Shown: positions 18,016-26,805, numbered from the stretch's first letter. The stretch is DNA of 64,000 nucleotides from Hymenobacter swuensis DY53 (GCF_000576555.1 NZ_CP007145.1:1364001-1428000), one strand, 5' to 3'. Translations and numbers: made by a program. The notes: generated by a model from the letters alone, not told the origin.

Positions 18016-19173
18016 TTAGGTAGATGGGGAGGTGGTAAGAGAACGGGCGGGCGCGAAATCGGGCGCGGGCAGCCGGGCCGGTAGTTGCAGATGGGCCACT
18101 ACCACGTCGGGGGCGTGCGGGTCGTTGGCGAGATGCAGATGAGCTGCCGCTCCAAACAGCAGCTGTAGCCTTTCCCGGGCGTTCCGGACCCCTACGCCCT
18201 GGTGGTCGGTGCGGGGTTCGTAGCGGCCGGTATTGCGCACCGTAATGTGCAGGGTGTTCGAATCGTTGAGTTGGGCCGTGAGGTGAATGAAGCCCCCCGC
18301 CGGCCGGGGGGCCAGGCCGTGCTTGATGGCATTTTCCACCAGCAACTGCAGCGTCATGGGCGGAATGGGCACATCGAGGGCAGCGGGGTCCACATCCAGG
18401 GTGTAACGCAGCCGCTCCTCCAGCTGCAGAGCCTCTAGCTGAAGGTAGTGCTCCACAATTTCCAGCTCCCGATGTAGTGGCACCTGCTCGGCCGAGTTCA
18501 GTTGAATGGAATAGCGTAGCAAATCGGAAAGGTGGGTAATCATGTCGCGGGTGCGGGCGGGGTCTTCCATCACCAGTGCCCGGATGTTGTTGAGCCCGTT
18601 GAACATGAAGTGCGGGTTTATCTGAGCCTTGAGGGTACGCATTTCGGCTTCCCGCACAGCGGCCGTCAGCTTCCAGGCGTTTACCTCAGCTTCGCGGGAG
18701 CGGCGCAGGTAGTGCCAGCCAAAGTAGAAGCCTTCCCACAGCCAGAGCAGAATATTGACGTTGGCGGCGAATAGCAGGAATGCGCCCCAACTGAAAGATT
18801 GGCCATTGGCCGATGGCTTAATCACCCAGATCATCAGGCTCCAGATAATGGCCTGGCTTAGCAGGGAAGCCACCAGATTCAGAAGGAACAGGCGGCCCAG
18901 CAGCGCCACGGGAGCCAGCTCCAGCCAGTTAGCCGCCCGAATAAAGTGCCGGATTCCGTGGGAAAGCAGTGCAATGGGCACCACAATGGCCATATCAATC
19001 AGTAGCAGCTCAGCCGTAAGCCCGCGCGCCGACATAAACAAAAACAGGTTCAGGACGGCGTACAACGTCCAGCCCGTCAGCTGACAGTACCAATAGAGCC
19101 GAGTAGGAGCAGCCACGGCGCGCAGCCTGGTTGCCTCGCTGGCGGGTTGGCTAGTGGCGGGCAGCAGCGGCAT
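18016..19173 (-). CDS. LytS/YehU-type sensor histidine kinase
   Basis: A 385-residue kinase with four membrane segments in the first ~165 residues and no large extracellular domain, so it probably senses through the membrane. The phospho-acceptor box QINPHFMFNGLNNIRAL identifies the His_kinase (PF06580) family, followed by the ATP-binding domain with LVENAIKHGLAP and GVGVRNARERLQLLFG. Its start overlaps the end of the upstream membrane protein gene by 23 bases, which suggests translational coupling; the response regulator follows 11 bases later. Confidence 0.92.
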   Translation of the reverse strand: MPLLPATSQPASEATRLRAVAAPTRLYWYCQLTGWTLYAVLNLFLFMSARGLTAELLLIDMAIVVPIALLSHGIRHFIRAANWLELAPVALLGRLFLLNLVASLLSQAIIWSLMIWVIKPSANGQSFSWGAFLLFAANVNILLWLWEGFYFGWHYLRRSREAEVNAWKLTAAVREAEMRTLKAQINPHFMFNGLNNIRALVMEDPARTRDMITHLSDLLRYSIQLNSAEQVPLHRELEIVEHYLQLEALQLEERLRYTLDVDPAALDVPIPPMTLQLLVENAIKHGLAPRPAGGFIHLTAQLNDSNTLHITVRNTGRYEPRTDHQGVGVRNARERLQLLFGAAAHLHLANDPHAPDVVVAHLQLPARLPAPDFAPARSLTTSPST

Positions 19174-19729
19174 ACGCGGGGGCGTTACGACGGTGGCCCA
19201 GCAGCAGAAGGGCCGCCAGCCCCATCAACGATACAGTGATGAAGCCTGGAATTAGGTAGAGCTGCGCCGGGGCCAGGGCCAGCCCCAGGGCCAGGCAGCC
19301 CGCGCTGATCAGGCCCGCCGCCACCCCATAGGCCGGGGCCCGGTACAGCCAGGCGTACGGGAAAAAGTGCGCCCCCGTGATGATGCCGTAGCACATTACA
19401 AAATGCTGGGGGTAGCGCATAAATACGAAAATCAGGAAGGGAAAGTAAAACAGCTGGGCCAGGTTCAGCACCAGGCCCAGTGGCTGCAGCGGGTTGTGCG
19501 GCAGCGTCCAGACGGTATTCAGGGCCTTGGACAGCAGCCAGGCCAGCGGCAGCGTAAGCGCGCCCACAAAAAACGTGATGAAGCCCCGCGTAGCCACGGG
19601 CAGCGGCAGCGTCCAGACGAATGTAATGGCAGCCCATACCAGGGTGGCGGCCAGAATAAAGTCGAGGCCGCTTTTGGCTTTGGTGGCGAGTTCCAGGCGC
19701 AGGGAATCGAACTGCTGAGCAGAAACCAT
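19151..19729 (-). CDS. Membrane protein, first gene of the kinase/regulator operon (DUF7010-like)
   Basis: A 192-residue protein from the ATG at 19729 (the frame opens earlier at 19813 but those residues are polar and lack a natural start). It has five to six hydrophobic segments and the conserved-looking stretch MRYPQHFVMCYGIITGAHFFPYAW, which I associate tentatively with the DUF7010 family. It overlaps the kinase gene by 23 bases, so all three genes are one operon. It may act as accessory sensor or modulator of the kinase (inference). A TACCTTTC near-box lies about 15-20 bases upstream. Confidence 0.75.
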   Translation of the reverse strand: MVSAQQFDSLRLELATKAKSGLDFILAATLVWAAITFVWTLPLPVATRGFITFFVGALTLPLAWLLSKALNTVWTLPHNPLQPLGLVLNLAQLFYFPFLIFVFMRYPQHFVMCYGIITGAHFFPYAWLYRAPAYGVAAGLISAGCLALGLALAPAQLYLIPGFITVSLMGLAALLLLGHRRNAPAYAAAARH

Positions 19730-19820
19730 CAGAATAAAAGGAGGAAAGGTAGAAACTATAGAATGGCAAACCGGTGGGTCCCGCCGGACGTGATTCGCGT
19801 CCGGCGGGACCAAAATACAG

Positions 19821-20771
19821 CTATTTCGTGGCCGCGCTCGGTTGCTTTAGAAAGGCATCCGAAAGCTGGAAAAACCACTGCGTATCGTCGTACATGAGGA
19901 AGTGCTTGCCGGCTTCCGACATTGCGACCTGGTGCCGGGGCAGCTTGGCATACTGCTGGTCGAAAATGGCCTTGGTGCTTTCCTTAGTGGCCCCGAAGCC
20001 CTTGTAGGCGGCCCAGGAGCCCAGCACCAGCACCGGCTGCTGAATCCGGGCTACGTCGGCGCGTAAATCGGTGGTGTACATATCGTACATAGCCTGGGCC
20101 ACGGCCGCCGGTGCTGACTGCACGCCCCAGCGCGTTACCTGGTTGATGCGGGCGGTGTCGGTGACCATGGTGGCGGTCATCTGGCGCTGCTGGGCCGGAT
20201 TAATCGGGCCGTTGGCTACTTGCTTCCGCATCCCCTCTGCCATGGGCCGTACCTGCTCCACGGTGGCTGCCGGGTTCTGGATGGCTCCGATGAAAGGCAA
20301 CGAATCCACGATAACCAGCGGCCCCACGGCTTCGGGCTGGGTACTGCTCATCCAGAGGGCCATAAACCCACCCAGGCTGTGGCCGATGATGGCGGGCTGG
20401 CGCAGGTTCTGGGTTTTGATGTACGTCAGGAGTTGGTCGCGCACATTTTGCAGCATTTTGTCGGTGCTGGCTGGCGCGGGCACTCCCCCAAACCCCGCTA
20501 GGCTGATGATGTGGCACTGGTACTGTTTCTGGTAGTGCGCCACCGTTTCATCCCACACCGCGCCGGGGCAGGTCAGGCCCGGAATCAGCAGCACGGGCTG
20601 GCCCTTGCCCACCACCCGCACCGTGAAGTTGGGGTGGGCGGCGGGGTTATCGGTGCCCATTGCGGTGGGAGCGGGCATCATCGGGGCGGCGCTAGTGGGA
20701 GCGGTGAGCAACGCAGCGGCCGAGAGCAGCAGGGCGGAGCAAACGGGACGGAGGCGGGTAGTCAGGTTCAT
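19821..20771 (-). CDS. Secreted alpha/beta hydrolase
   Basis: A 316-residue protein with a signal peptide (ending near residue 28, TSAAP). The hydrolase fold shows the oxyanion region LIPGLTCPGAVW, the nucleophile elbow IGHSLGGFMAL (Ser) and the late catalytic His in SEAGKHFLMYDD. The cap region is short and helical. The substrate is unknown; candidates are esters or peptides, as in Bacteroidota periplasmic hydrolases. It has its own promoter candidate and is followed by the regulator operon after a 91-base gap. Confidence 0.85.
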   Translation of the reverse strand: MNLTTRLRPVCSALLLSAAALLTAPTSAAPMMPAPTAMGTDNPAAHPNFTVRVVGKGQPVLLIPGLTCPGAVWDETVAHYQKQYQCHIISLAGFGGVPAPASTDKMLQNVRDQLLTYIKTQNLRQPAIIGHSLGGFMALWMSSTQPEAVGPLVIVDSLPFIGAIQNPAATVEQVRPMAEGMRKQVANGPINPAQQRQMTATMVTDTARINQVTRWGVQSAPAAVAQAMYDMYTTDLRADVARIQQPVLVLGSWAAYKGFGATKESTKAIFDQQYAKLPRHQVAMSEAGKHFLMYDDTQWFFQLSDAFLKQPSAATK

Positions 20772-20815
20772 AGCAGAAAGTGGTTGGGAAGTGAGGTAGA
20801 AGTTGATTTCTACTT

Positions 20816-20823
20816 CAAACCTA
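20816..20823 (-). promoter_or_regulatory. Candidate -7 box of the hydrolase gene
   Basis: On the minus strand this reads TAGGTTTG, a full match to TAnnTTTG, about 45 bases before the hydrolase ATG. No clear -33 TTG was found. Confidence 0.45.
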
Positions 20824-20953
20824 CCTGCTCTTCCTTCCTTCGAAAACTACTTTTCCGCGAGCGGTAAATTCCCGCCCCGAACGGTCAGAGCTTCCGTCCG
20901 AATGGAACTGACCGCCCACGACCGAAATACCTGCAAGTGCGCCTGCTCAGTGC

Positions 20954-20983
20954 AAAAAAAGGACGCCCTCAGCAGGGCGTCCT
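20954..20983 (-). terminator. Rho-independent terminator in the 20772-21140 gap
   Basis: A perfect 10-base stem (20960-20969 with 20974-20983, 4-base loop) is followed on the minus strand by T7. It ends the transcript of the small coiled-coil protein at 21141-21479. Apart from this and the hydrolase promoter box, the 369-base gap shows no gene. Confidence 0.8.
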
Positions 20984-21140
20984 GAAATCAGCACGTGTCC
21001 AGTGCGTAAAATCCGGAATCAGAGAAATTGGGCGAAACACTATTGCCTTCCCTGGAGTCCAGCAACTTGCCAGTGGTAAATCAGAACAATACCCCGGCAG
21101 ATAGCACAGTGCTGCCCGTGAAATCCGGCTAAATCCGTGG

Positions 21141-21479
21141 TTAGATAATATTGCGCAGATCCTGCCGCAGTGTTTCGATGCCCCGCCATACTTCGTCCCA
21201 AGTTGACTCGTGTTGTTTAGGAGCGTGAGGAGCCGCCGCATCTGGAGGCGTCCCGGCTGGGGTAGGAGTAGTATGCAGCCGCTCCACCAGGCGGGCGCGC
21301 TTGGCTTCTAGGGCTTCGGCATGCTGCTGGTAGGTGGCAGAGGAGCCGGCCGTGGTGGCATTGGCGCGGTTATGCAGCGTCCGGATTTTAGTGTCCAGTT
21401 CCGTCAGGGCTTGCTGGAGGGCTTCGGCGCTCAGGTTGGCTGGAGCACGCATGTGGTCAGGGGTGGGAGTGGTAGCCAT
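21141..21479 (-). CDS. Small helical protein, 112 aa
   Basis: A hydrophilic protein with no signal peptide. Residues 15-75 form a long amphipathic helix/coiled coil (SAEALQQALTELDTKIRTL, then EALEAKRARLVERL), followed by a Pro/Ala linker and a short C-terminal helix with STWDEVWRGIETLRQDL. The composition and the nearby terminator support a real gene. It may be a small scaffold or regulator; no family is recognised. Confidence 0.65.
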   Translation of the reverse strand: MATTPTPDHMRAPANLSAEALQQALTELDTKIRTLHNRANATTAGSSATYQQHAEALEAKRARLVERLHTTPTPAGTPPDAAAPHAPKQHESTWDEVWRGIETLRQDLRNII

Positions 21480-21625
21480 AAAGAAGAGAGTAAAGAGCCA
21501 GCGGCGGCAGAAACTGCCCTTGCGAATTGTACCGCTTCCGGAGGAAAAAGGATGCGACGTATGTTACCAACAATTCCACAATATAATCATAACGCTCCGC
21601 TCATCCAGGCCCGAAAGCAGTAGCC

Positions 21626-21633
21626 TAGCTTTG
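21626..21633 (+). promoter_or_regulatory. Candidate -7 box of the TonB-C gene
   Basis: TAGCTTTG matches TAnnTTTG exactly and lies 28 bases before the ATG at 21662. A -33 TTG is not evident. Confidence 0.5.
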
Positions 21634-21661
21634 TCTGTCATCCGTCAGACACGCCGCCGCT

Positions 21662-22123
21662 ATGTATCCAAAACTACTTCCCTTACTGGCGCTGCTGCTG
21701 CTCCGGACAAGTTTTTCATGGGCCCAGGCTGAAACGGTGGCCCTGACGGAAAGCAGCCAGACGGTGGCCGGGGCCACTGTGGCCCCGGCCCCGGCCGGCG
21801 CGCCCACCGTATACCACGCCGCCGATGAAATGCCCGCCTTCCCCGGCGGCACTGAAGCCTTCCAGAAGTTTCTGCGCAAGGAGCTGAAGTACCCTGATGA
21901 CGCCCTGCGGCGCGGAATATCGGGGCGGGTGTTCATTCGGTTCATTGTTACCGATGAAGGCCGCATCCGCGACGCGGAAATAGTAAAGGGCCTGGGCAGT
22001 GGCCTCGATGAAGAAGCCCTGCGGCTGGTGCGTATCATGCCTTGGTGGACGCCCGGCCGCGTGAACGGGCAGCCCGTGTGGGTATCCTACACGATGCCTA
22101 TCGTGTTTCGGGCATTGGATTAG
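21662..22123 (+). CDS. TonB C-terminal-domain protein with signal peptide
   Basis: A 153-residue protein: signal peptide (1-21), short linker, then the Bacteroidota TonB_C signature MPAFPGGTEAFQKFLRKELK, YPDDALRRGISGRVFIRF, DEGRIRDAEIVKGLG and the closing WTPGRVNGQPVWVSYTMPI. There is no membrane anchor or Pro-rich spacer, so unlike true energy transducers it is probably a free periplasmic TonB-C domain. It may bind peptidoglycan or receptors; role unknown. The protein encoded at 23684-24499 ends in the same domain. Confidence 0.88.
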   Translation: MYPKLLPLLALLLLRTSFSWAQAETVALTESSQTVAGATVAPAPAGAPTVYHAADEMPAFPGGTEAFQKFLRKELKYPDDALRRGISGRVFIRFIVTDEGRIRDAEIVKGLGSGLDEEALRLVRIMPWWTPGRVNGQPVWVSYTMPIVFRALD

Positions 22124-22142
22124 CGAAGCGCTGTAACCAGAA

Positions 22143-22161
22143 CGTCATGCTGAGCATGACG
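22143..22161. repeat. Short GTCATGCTGAGC-family palindrome
   Basis: Stem CGTCATGC (22143-22150), loop TGA, stem GCATGACG (22154-22161), between convergent genes. It is a minimal copy of the repeat seen in full at 26833-26943 and may serve as a terminator. Confidence 0.6.
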
Positions 22162-22181
22162 AACATATTTCCCTCCTCATT

Positions 22182-22733
22182 CTATTCCCAACTCACTGCC
22201 ACGCCCAGCTCCCGGGCCAGCGGCGCGGCGGCCGACGCGTAGAGCAGCGGCAGCAGTTCGTTGGCAGCCGGTGCAAACTCCACGCGGTAATCCTCGTGCA
22301 GCTTGCCGATGGTTTTGAGCACTTCCTGCGTGCGGCGCGCCAAGTGCTGCAGCAGCGGCTGGGTGGGGCCGTGCAGGCGGCCGGTGGCCTCGGGCTGGTG
22401 GCGCAATACGTTGGTGAGCAGCCGTAATGTCAGTTCGATTTCGCCCAGCGTGTCGCCGGTTACTTTGGCGTGGTAGGCCAGTCGCTGCTGCAGCTGGCGG
22501 GTGATGTGCAACAGGTCGTTGGGTGTTTGATGGAAGCCGCGCACGGGGTCGTCTACCTGCTGGCGCAGGCGGTTACGGCGGTCCTCCAGGGCCTCCTCGC
22601 CTTCCAGCAAGCGGAAGGTAAGTTGCTCCACCAGGATAGCATCCTGGGCTACCAGGCGGGCCAGGAGCTGGTCTTTTTCCTTGACTGGAAGACTGAACAG
22701 GGCTTTGCGTAGGTCGGGGGAAAGAGTGGGCAT
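22182..22733 (-). CDS. Helical protein of unknown function, 183 aa
   Basis: From the ATG at 22733 (MPTLSPDLRKALFSLPVKEKDQLLARL); the upstream extension to 22769 is less likely. The protein is soluble and almost all alpha-helical, rich in Leu/Arg/Glu, with no signal peptide. Its opening, a short motif on substrate-like 'LPVKEKDQLLARLV', is typical of an uncharacterised Bacteroidota family but I cannot name it. It is convergent with the TonB-C gene and followed by the short palindrome. Function unknown. Confidence 0.65.
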   Translation of the reverse strand: MPTLSPDLRKALFSLPVKEKDQLLARLVAQDAILVEQLTFRLLEGEEALEDRRNRLRQQVDDPVRGFHQTPNDLLHITRQLQQRLAYHAKVTGDTLGEIELTLRLLTNVLRHQPEATGRLHGPTQPLLQHLARRTQEVLKTIGKLHEDYRVEFAPAANELLPLLYASAAAPLARELGVAVSWE

Positions 22734-22778
22734 AGGTAGGGCAGGGGGCAGAAACCAGAGGCGCATCAATAACGCAAA

Positions 22779-22803
22779 AAACGCCCGTTTGGCTCCCGGA
22801 GCC
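22779..22803 (-). terminator. Terminator next to the Cys-motif protein gene
   Basis: A short stem GGCTCC/GGAGCC touches the stop codon at 22804 and, read on the minus strand, is followed within 10 bases by T6. Confidence 0.5.
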
Positions 22804-23613
22804 TTAGTCGTTCTTCCGAAGCCGTTGCCGCAGCCACCAGAACAGCCGTTTGGGCGCCTGTGCTACCCGCTGGGCCGGAGAAGGCTGCATCACCATAACG
22901 GAACTTATACCGCCAGACCACTCCGCACGGTGCGTTTGGGGAGCCTCTACCTCCTTCCGAACTAGAGGTAATTGCACGGCTCCGCGCTGCACCGGGACGG
23001 CCAGGGTGCTGTGAAGGCCACTTTCTTCCAGCAACTCATCCACCACGCGGTAGCCTGGCACCTGCACCACTAAGCGGAGCGAATCGGAGGCGGGCAATGG
23101 GAGTTGCGCGCTGCCATCGGCTTCGGCCTGGGTGGTGAGCAGCAACGCATCTGCTCGCCACAGCTGTACCTGTGCAAAGCCCACCCCTTGACCGGTTGCC
23201 GGATCATACACCCGAAGCCGTAGCGTAGCCGGCCGACTACGTGCAGCCGGGGCTACGGCGGTCGGCGCGGGTGGCAGCGCGCGGGCCAGCAGGGGAGAGG
23301 CGGCCAGCAGCGGCAACCCCAGGGTGGCCAACCACCGCCGGGCATTCCGCAACTGTGGCCAGTACAGTTCGGCAGCGGCCGTTTCGGCCTGTCGGCGGCT
23401 TTCGTCCAGAACATGCGCCGGAATACGGCCGCACACGCTGCCGCCGGGCGCCTGGCGGATGACGTGGAGGATATCGGCCGGAGCCATGTCGGTGAAGTCC
23501 AGCACCTCCTTGCGGCAGGACTGGCAGAAACGGCCCCGCTCGGTGGGCGTCATATGGGTCCAGTCTTCGTGGCAGGGCTGGGGAATGGCGAGGTAGTAAG
23601 CGGATTTTGTCAT
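22804..23613 (-). CDS. Membrane protein with N-terminal Cys motif and carboxypeptidase-like beta domain
   Basis: A 269-residue protein from the ATG at 23613. The N-terminus (CHEDWTHMTPTERGRFCQSC, then KEVLDFTDM) is a Bacteroidota-specific Cys-containing module, perhaps metal-binding. One membrane segment lies near residues 95-120, after which a beta-sandwich of the carboxypeptidase-regulatory kind (LRLRVYDPATGQGVGFAQV) faces the periplasm. The C-terminus is basic (FWWLRQRLRKN). It is divergent from the YwqK/TonB-C gene with 70 bases between the starts, so the two may be co-regulated. Function unknown. Confidence 0.75.
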   Translation of the reverse strand: MTKSAYYLAIPQPCHEDWTHMTPTERGRFCQSCRKEVLDFTDMAPADILHVIRQAPGGSVCGRIPAHVLDESRRQAETAAAELYWPQLRNARRWLATLGLPLLAASPLLARALPPAPTAVAPAARSRPATLRLRVYDPATGQGVGFAQVQLWRADALLLTTQAEADGSAQLPLPASDSLRLVVQVPGYRVVDELLEESGLHSTLAVPVQRGAVQLPLVRKEVEAPQTHRAEWSGGISSVMVMQPSPAQRVAQAPKRLFWWLRQRLRKND

Positions 23614-23683
23614 GGGCGCGGTGTGGAATAGCGGTGGGTTTGGCATCTACCGGGTATTGATGCCACTTCTGACCCGATTCCAC

Positions 23684-24499
23684 ATGCCCCGCCTTCTATT
23701 TTTTGCCACTAGCCTGCTGCTGGGGCTGCTGACCCTTACGCAAGGGCTGGCTCAGCCTTCAGCCCGTACATATTACACCGCCACCGGCCGCCGCACTGCT
23801 ACTCCCGACTCAGCCGCTTATTACACCATGGTGCGGAAGCAGGGCGCGGGCGGTACCATCACCACCTACCAGCCCAACGGTCGGCGTCTGCATCAGGAGC
23901 AGTATAGTCAGCTGCGGGCCGGGCAGCGGCACGGCCTCAGCACCGAATGGCACGCCGCTACGGGCCGGCGAGTTGCTAGCTACCCATACAGCCACGGCCA
24001 GCTACACGGAACGGTGCAGACTTGGTACCCGAATGGTCGGCCGCGTTGGCAACTGGCGTACCGGCAGGGGCAGCGGCACGGGGCGTTGCGGGCGTGGTAT
24101 CCTTCGGGCCGCCTGCTGCGCACGGAAACCTACCGGTCCGGCGTGCTCCGGTCCGGCCATTGTTACACCCGCGCCGGCCGGGATACTACCTGGTTTGCTT
24201 TCGAGCGGCCCGCCCGGTTTGTGGGCGGCGACAAGGCGTTGCAACAGTGGCTCACACGGAATCTGCGCTATCCGGCCAGTGACCTGCGCAACCAAGTGGA
24301 AGGCAATGTGTGGGTGCGGTTTGTGCTGGATAAGCGGGGGCAGGTGCAAAACCCGGAAATACTCAAAGGCATCAGCAACAGTACCGATACGGAAGTGTTG
24401 CGCCTGCTCAAAACCATGCCCGCCTGGGAGCCGGCCGTAGTGGCGGGCCGGGCCGTAGCGGTACCGTATGAGCTGCCCGTGGAGTTCCGCATTCTGTAA
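23684..24499 (+). CDS. MORN/YwqK-repeat protein fused to a TonB C-terminal domain
   Basis: A 271-residue exported protein. The start at 23684 (MPRLLFFATSLLLG) gives a clean signal peptide; an in-frame ATG at 23660 is possible. Residues 60-170 contain three to four YwqK/MORN-like repeats of the form G-x-x-H-G-x-x-x-x-W-Y-P-x-G-R (GTVQTWYPNGRPRWQLAYRQ, GALRAWYPSGRLLRTETY). The last ~90 residues are a TonB_C domain (RFVGGDKALQQWL ... GNVWVRFVLDKRGQV ... WEPAVVAGRAVAVPYELPV). The combination suggests a periplasmic binding protein; role unknown. Confidence 0.8.
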   Translation: MPRLLFFATSLLLGLLTLTQGLAQPSARTYYTATGRRTATPDSAAYYTMVRKQGAGGTITTYQPNGRRLHQEQYSQLRAGQRHGLSTEWHAATGRRVASYPYSHGQLHGTVQTWYPNGRPRWQLAYRQGQRHGALRAWYPSGRLLRTETYRSGVLRSGHCYTRAGRDTTWFAFERPARFVGGDKALQQWLTRNLRYPASDLRNQVEGNVWVRFVLDKRGQVQNPEILKGISNSTDTEVLRLLKTMPAWEPAVVAGRAVAVPYELPVEFRIL

Positions 24500-24613
24500 A
24501 CATTGCTGCCAAGTATACTGCGGATGCAAAGCGGGGAAGAGGTTTTTGATACTTTTACCGGTGTCCACCCCGCTACCGGCCTTTTCTGCGCCGGTAATGC
24601 CGTTTGCCGCCGT

Positions 24614-25294
24614 ATGAAAATTCTCCTGGTTGAAGACCACGCGGAACTGGCCCGCAGCATTGCCGGCTACCTGGTGCAGGAGCACTACATCTGCGAGGTG
24701 GCCGCCACCTTCGACGAGGCCCGCGAAAAGCTCATTCTCTTCACCTACGACGTGGTGCTGCTCGATATCATGCTGCCCGATGGCAACGGCATCAACCTGC
24801 TCAAGCTGCTGCGTAAGGAGGGCGTGGATAGCAGCGTCATCATCATTTCGGCCCAGAACGCGCTGGATTTCAAGCTCACCGGCCTCAGCGAAGGCGCCGA
24901 CGACTACATCACCAAGCCCTTCCCGCTGCCCGAGCTGCACGCTCGTGTCAAGGCCATCATGCGCCGCCGCAGCCCCCAGAAAAACAACGTCCTCACGTTC
25001 CAGGACCTCACCGCCGACCTCGACTCATTGGAGTGCCGCGTGAATGGCAAGCTGCTCAATCTCACCCGCAAGGAAACCAACCTGCTGCTCTACTTCATCC
25101 ATAACAAAGGCCGCATGCTGAGCCGCCAGGCCATTGCTGCCCACCTCTGGGGCGACTACACCGATAACCTCGACAGCGTGGACTTTGTGTACCAGCACGT
25201 GAAAAACCTGCGCAAGAAAATCACCGACGCCGGCGGCCAGGACTACATCAGCACCGTCTACGGCTTCGGCTACAAATTCAACGCCCCGGAGTAG
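24614..25294 (+). CDS. OmpR/PhoB-family response regulator
   Basis: A 226-residue regulator starting at MKILLVEDHAE (the frame opens at 24503, but the canonical start is the ATG at 24614). The receiver domain has VED, the phospho-acceptor Asp in VVLLDIMLPDGNG and Lys in YITKPFPLPEL. The winged-helix domain (about 130-226) has the LNLTRKETNLLLYFIHN helix and STVYGFGYKF wing. It is separated by 230 bases from the histidine kinase and upstream of a permease pair, so it probably controls organic-acid transport genes (inference). Confidence 0.93.
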   Translation: MKILLVEDHAELARSIAGYLVQEHYICEVAATFDEAREKLILFTYDVVLLDIMLPDGNGINLLKLLRKEGVDSSVIIISAQNALDFKLTGLSEGADDYITKPFPLPELHARVKAIMRRRSPQKNNVLTFQDLTADLDSLECRVNGKLLNLTRKETNLLLYFIHNKGRMLSRQAIAAHLWGDYTDNLDSVDFVYQHVKNLRKKITDAGGQDYISTVYGFGYKFNAPE

Positions 25295-25304
25295 TGGTGA
25301 AATA

Positions 25305-25485
25305 GTGAGTGGTGAAATGGTGAGTTTGACGAGTGAGGACGGCAGGCGGCACAGCAAGCAGCCTATAACGGCCGCTCCATAGCCCAGGGTTTAAACCCTG
25401 GGCTAGTGAATCGTCAGGTGAAGAGGCGGAGATGCCTCGGCTTCGTTGCACACCGTTCAGCATGACGTTCTTTTCCCCAGTTCAA
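25305..25485. repeat. Intergenic repeat block between regulator and kinase
   Basis: The block contains a direct AGTGG/TGAAAT-GGTGAGTTTGAC repeat (about 25305-25330), a perfect 26-nt palindrome (TAGCCCAGGGTTT and complement, 25380-25405), and a half of the GTCATGCTGAGC element (TTCAGCATGACGTTCTTTT, about 25455-25475). These are non-coding repeats of the kind found between genes in this window; function unknown. Confidence 0.6.
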
Positions 25486-25524
25486 CCAATTCCCTAGTCC
25501 AGCTATCCACCTATCCATCACCAA

Positions 25525-26805
25525 GTGAAACTCAACTACCGCTACACGCTGGCCTACGCCATCATCACGTTTTTCGTGCTGAGTATTGGGTTTGCCATTG
25601 TGTACGCGGCCCTGTCACGGAGCGCCACGCAGGCCACCATTGGCAAGCTGGAGGACCTGAATGCGGTGGTGGCAGGGCAGCTGCGGAGTGGGGGCAGCTA
25701 CACGGGGCATCCGTCGCGGGCCAACGTGCGGGTGGCGCGTGGCGTGCCCGCCGATACGGCCCGCCACGCGCCGCTGGTGCGGCTGCGCGACGAGTGGGAG
25801 CCGGCGTTGCAGTCGGAAGTGCGGATGGTGCGCGTGACCACCTACCCGGTGGTGCGTGGGCAGGTGTACCGCGTGACCAGCCGGGCGGCCGTGGTGGAGC
25901 CGCGCGACGCTTACCTAACGGGCCTGATGCTGGTGTTTGCGTGGACGTTTGTGTTTCTGCTGGCGTTGGTGGTGATTCTGAGCGAGGTGATTTCCTGGCG
26001 GATTCTGCGGCCCTTTACCCAGACGCTGCGCGGCATCCAGCAGTTTCAGCTCAGCCAGCAGCAGCGCATTGCTTTGGAGCCCAGCCGCACCACCGAGTTC
26101 AACGTGCTCAACGAGTTTCTGCTGCGCATGACCACCCGCGCCCAGAGCGACTACCAGGGCCTCAAGGAATTCTCCGAAAATGCCTCACACGAGCTGCAAA
26201 CGCCCATTGCCACCATCAAGGCCAAGCTGGAGTTGCTGCTGGACTCGGAGCTGACGGAGCCGCAGCTGCGCCTGCTCACGGCCATGCACGACGAGCTGGA
26301 GCGCCTCAGCCGCATCAACCACTCGCTCACGCTGCTGGCCAAGCTGGAGCACTTCGACACCCGCCCCGATACCTTCACCAACCTAAGCCAGCTGGTGCCC
26401 GCCACCGAAGCCGCTTTCGCCGACCTGGCCGAGATGAAGAACCTGCGCACCACCCAGCACATTGCGCCCGGCGTGGTGGTGCCCCTGGACGAGGCCCTGG
26501 CCCAGCTGCTGCTCAACAACCTGCTCAGCAACGCCATCCGCCACAACCAGTCCGGCGGCGAAATCCGGCTGCAGCTCACCCCGGAATTTCTGCTGCTGGA
26601 AAACACCGGCCACGCGCCCACCGCGCCGGTGGAAGAGCTGTTCGGCCGCTTCAAGAAAGGCAACGCCGCCCTCGATTCCATCGGCATCGGGCTGGCCATC
26701 GTGCGCCGTATCAGCGAGTTGTACGGCCACTGCGTCAGCTACACCTACGCCGAGGGCTGGCACCGCATTCGGCTGGATTTCGCGCCGATGCTGGCTGGGC
26801 AGTAG
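25525..26805 (+). CDS. Sensor histidine kinase, partner of the OmpR-type regulator
   Basis: A 426-residue membrane kinase starting at a GTG (25525). Membrane helices lie at about residues 8-30 and 134-155, enclosing a ~100-residue periplasmic sensor region rich in Arg/Val. Then come a HAMP-like stretch, the HisKA box SENASHELQTPIATIKAKLE (phospho-His) and the ATPase domain with NNLLSNAIRHN and GIGLAIVRRIS. There is no ORF of comparable quality on other frames. It follows the response regulator on the same strand and precedes kgtP/dctA, which points to sensing of dicarboxylates (inference). Confidence 0.92.
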   Translation: MKLNYRYTLAYAIITFFVLSIGFAIVYAALSRSATQATIGKLEDLNAVVAGQLRSGGSYTGHPSRANVRVARGVPADTARHAPLVRLRDEWEPALQSEVRMVRVTTYPVVRGQVYRVTSRAAVVEPRDAYLTGLMLVFAWTFVFLLALVVILSEVISWRILRPFTQTLRGIQQFQLSQQQRIALEPSRTTEFNVLNEFLLRMTTRAQSDYQGLKEFSENASHELQTPIATIKAKLELLLDSELTEPQLRLLTAMHDELERLSRINHSLTLLAKLEHFDTRPDTFTNLSQLVPATEAAFADLAEMKNLRTTQHIAPGVVVPLDEALAQLLLNNLLSNAIRHNQSGGEIRLQLTPEFLLLENTGHAPTAPVEELFGRFKKGNAALDSIGIGLAIVRRISELYGHCVSYTYAEGWHRIRLDFAPMLAGQ

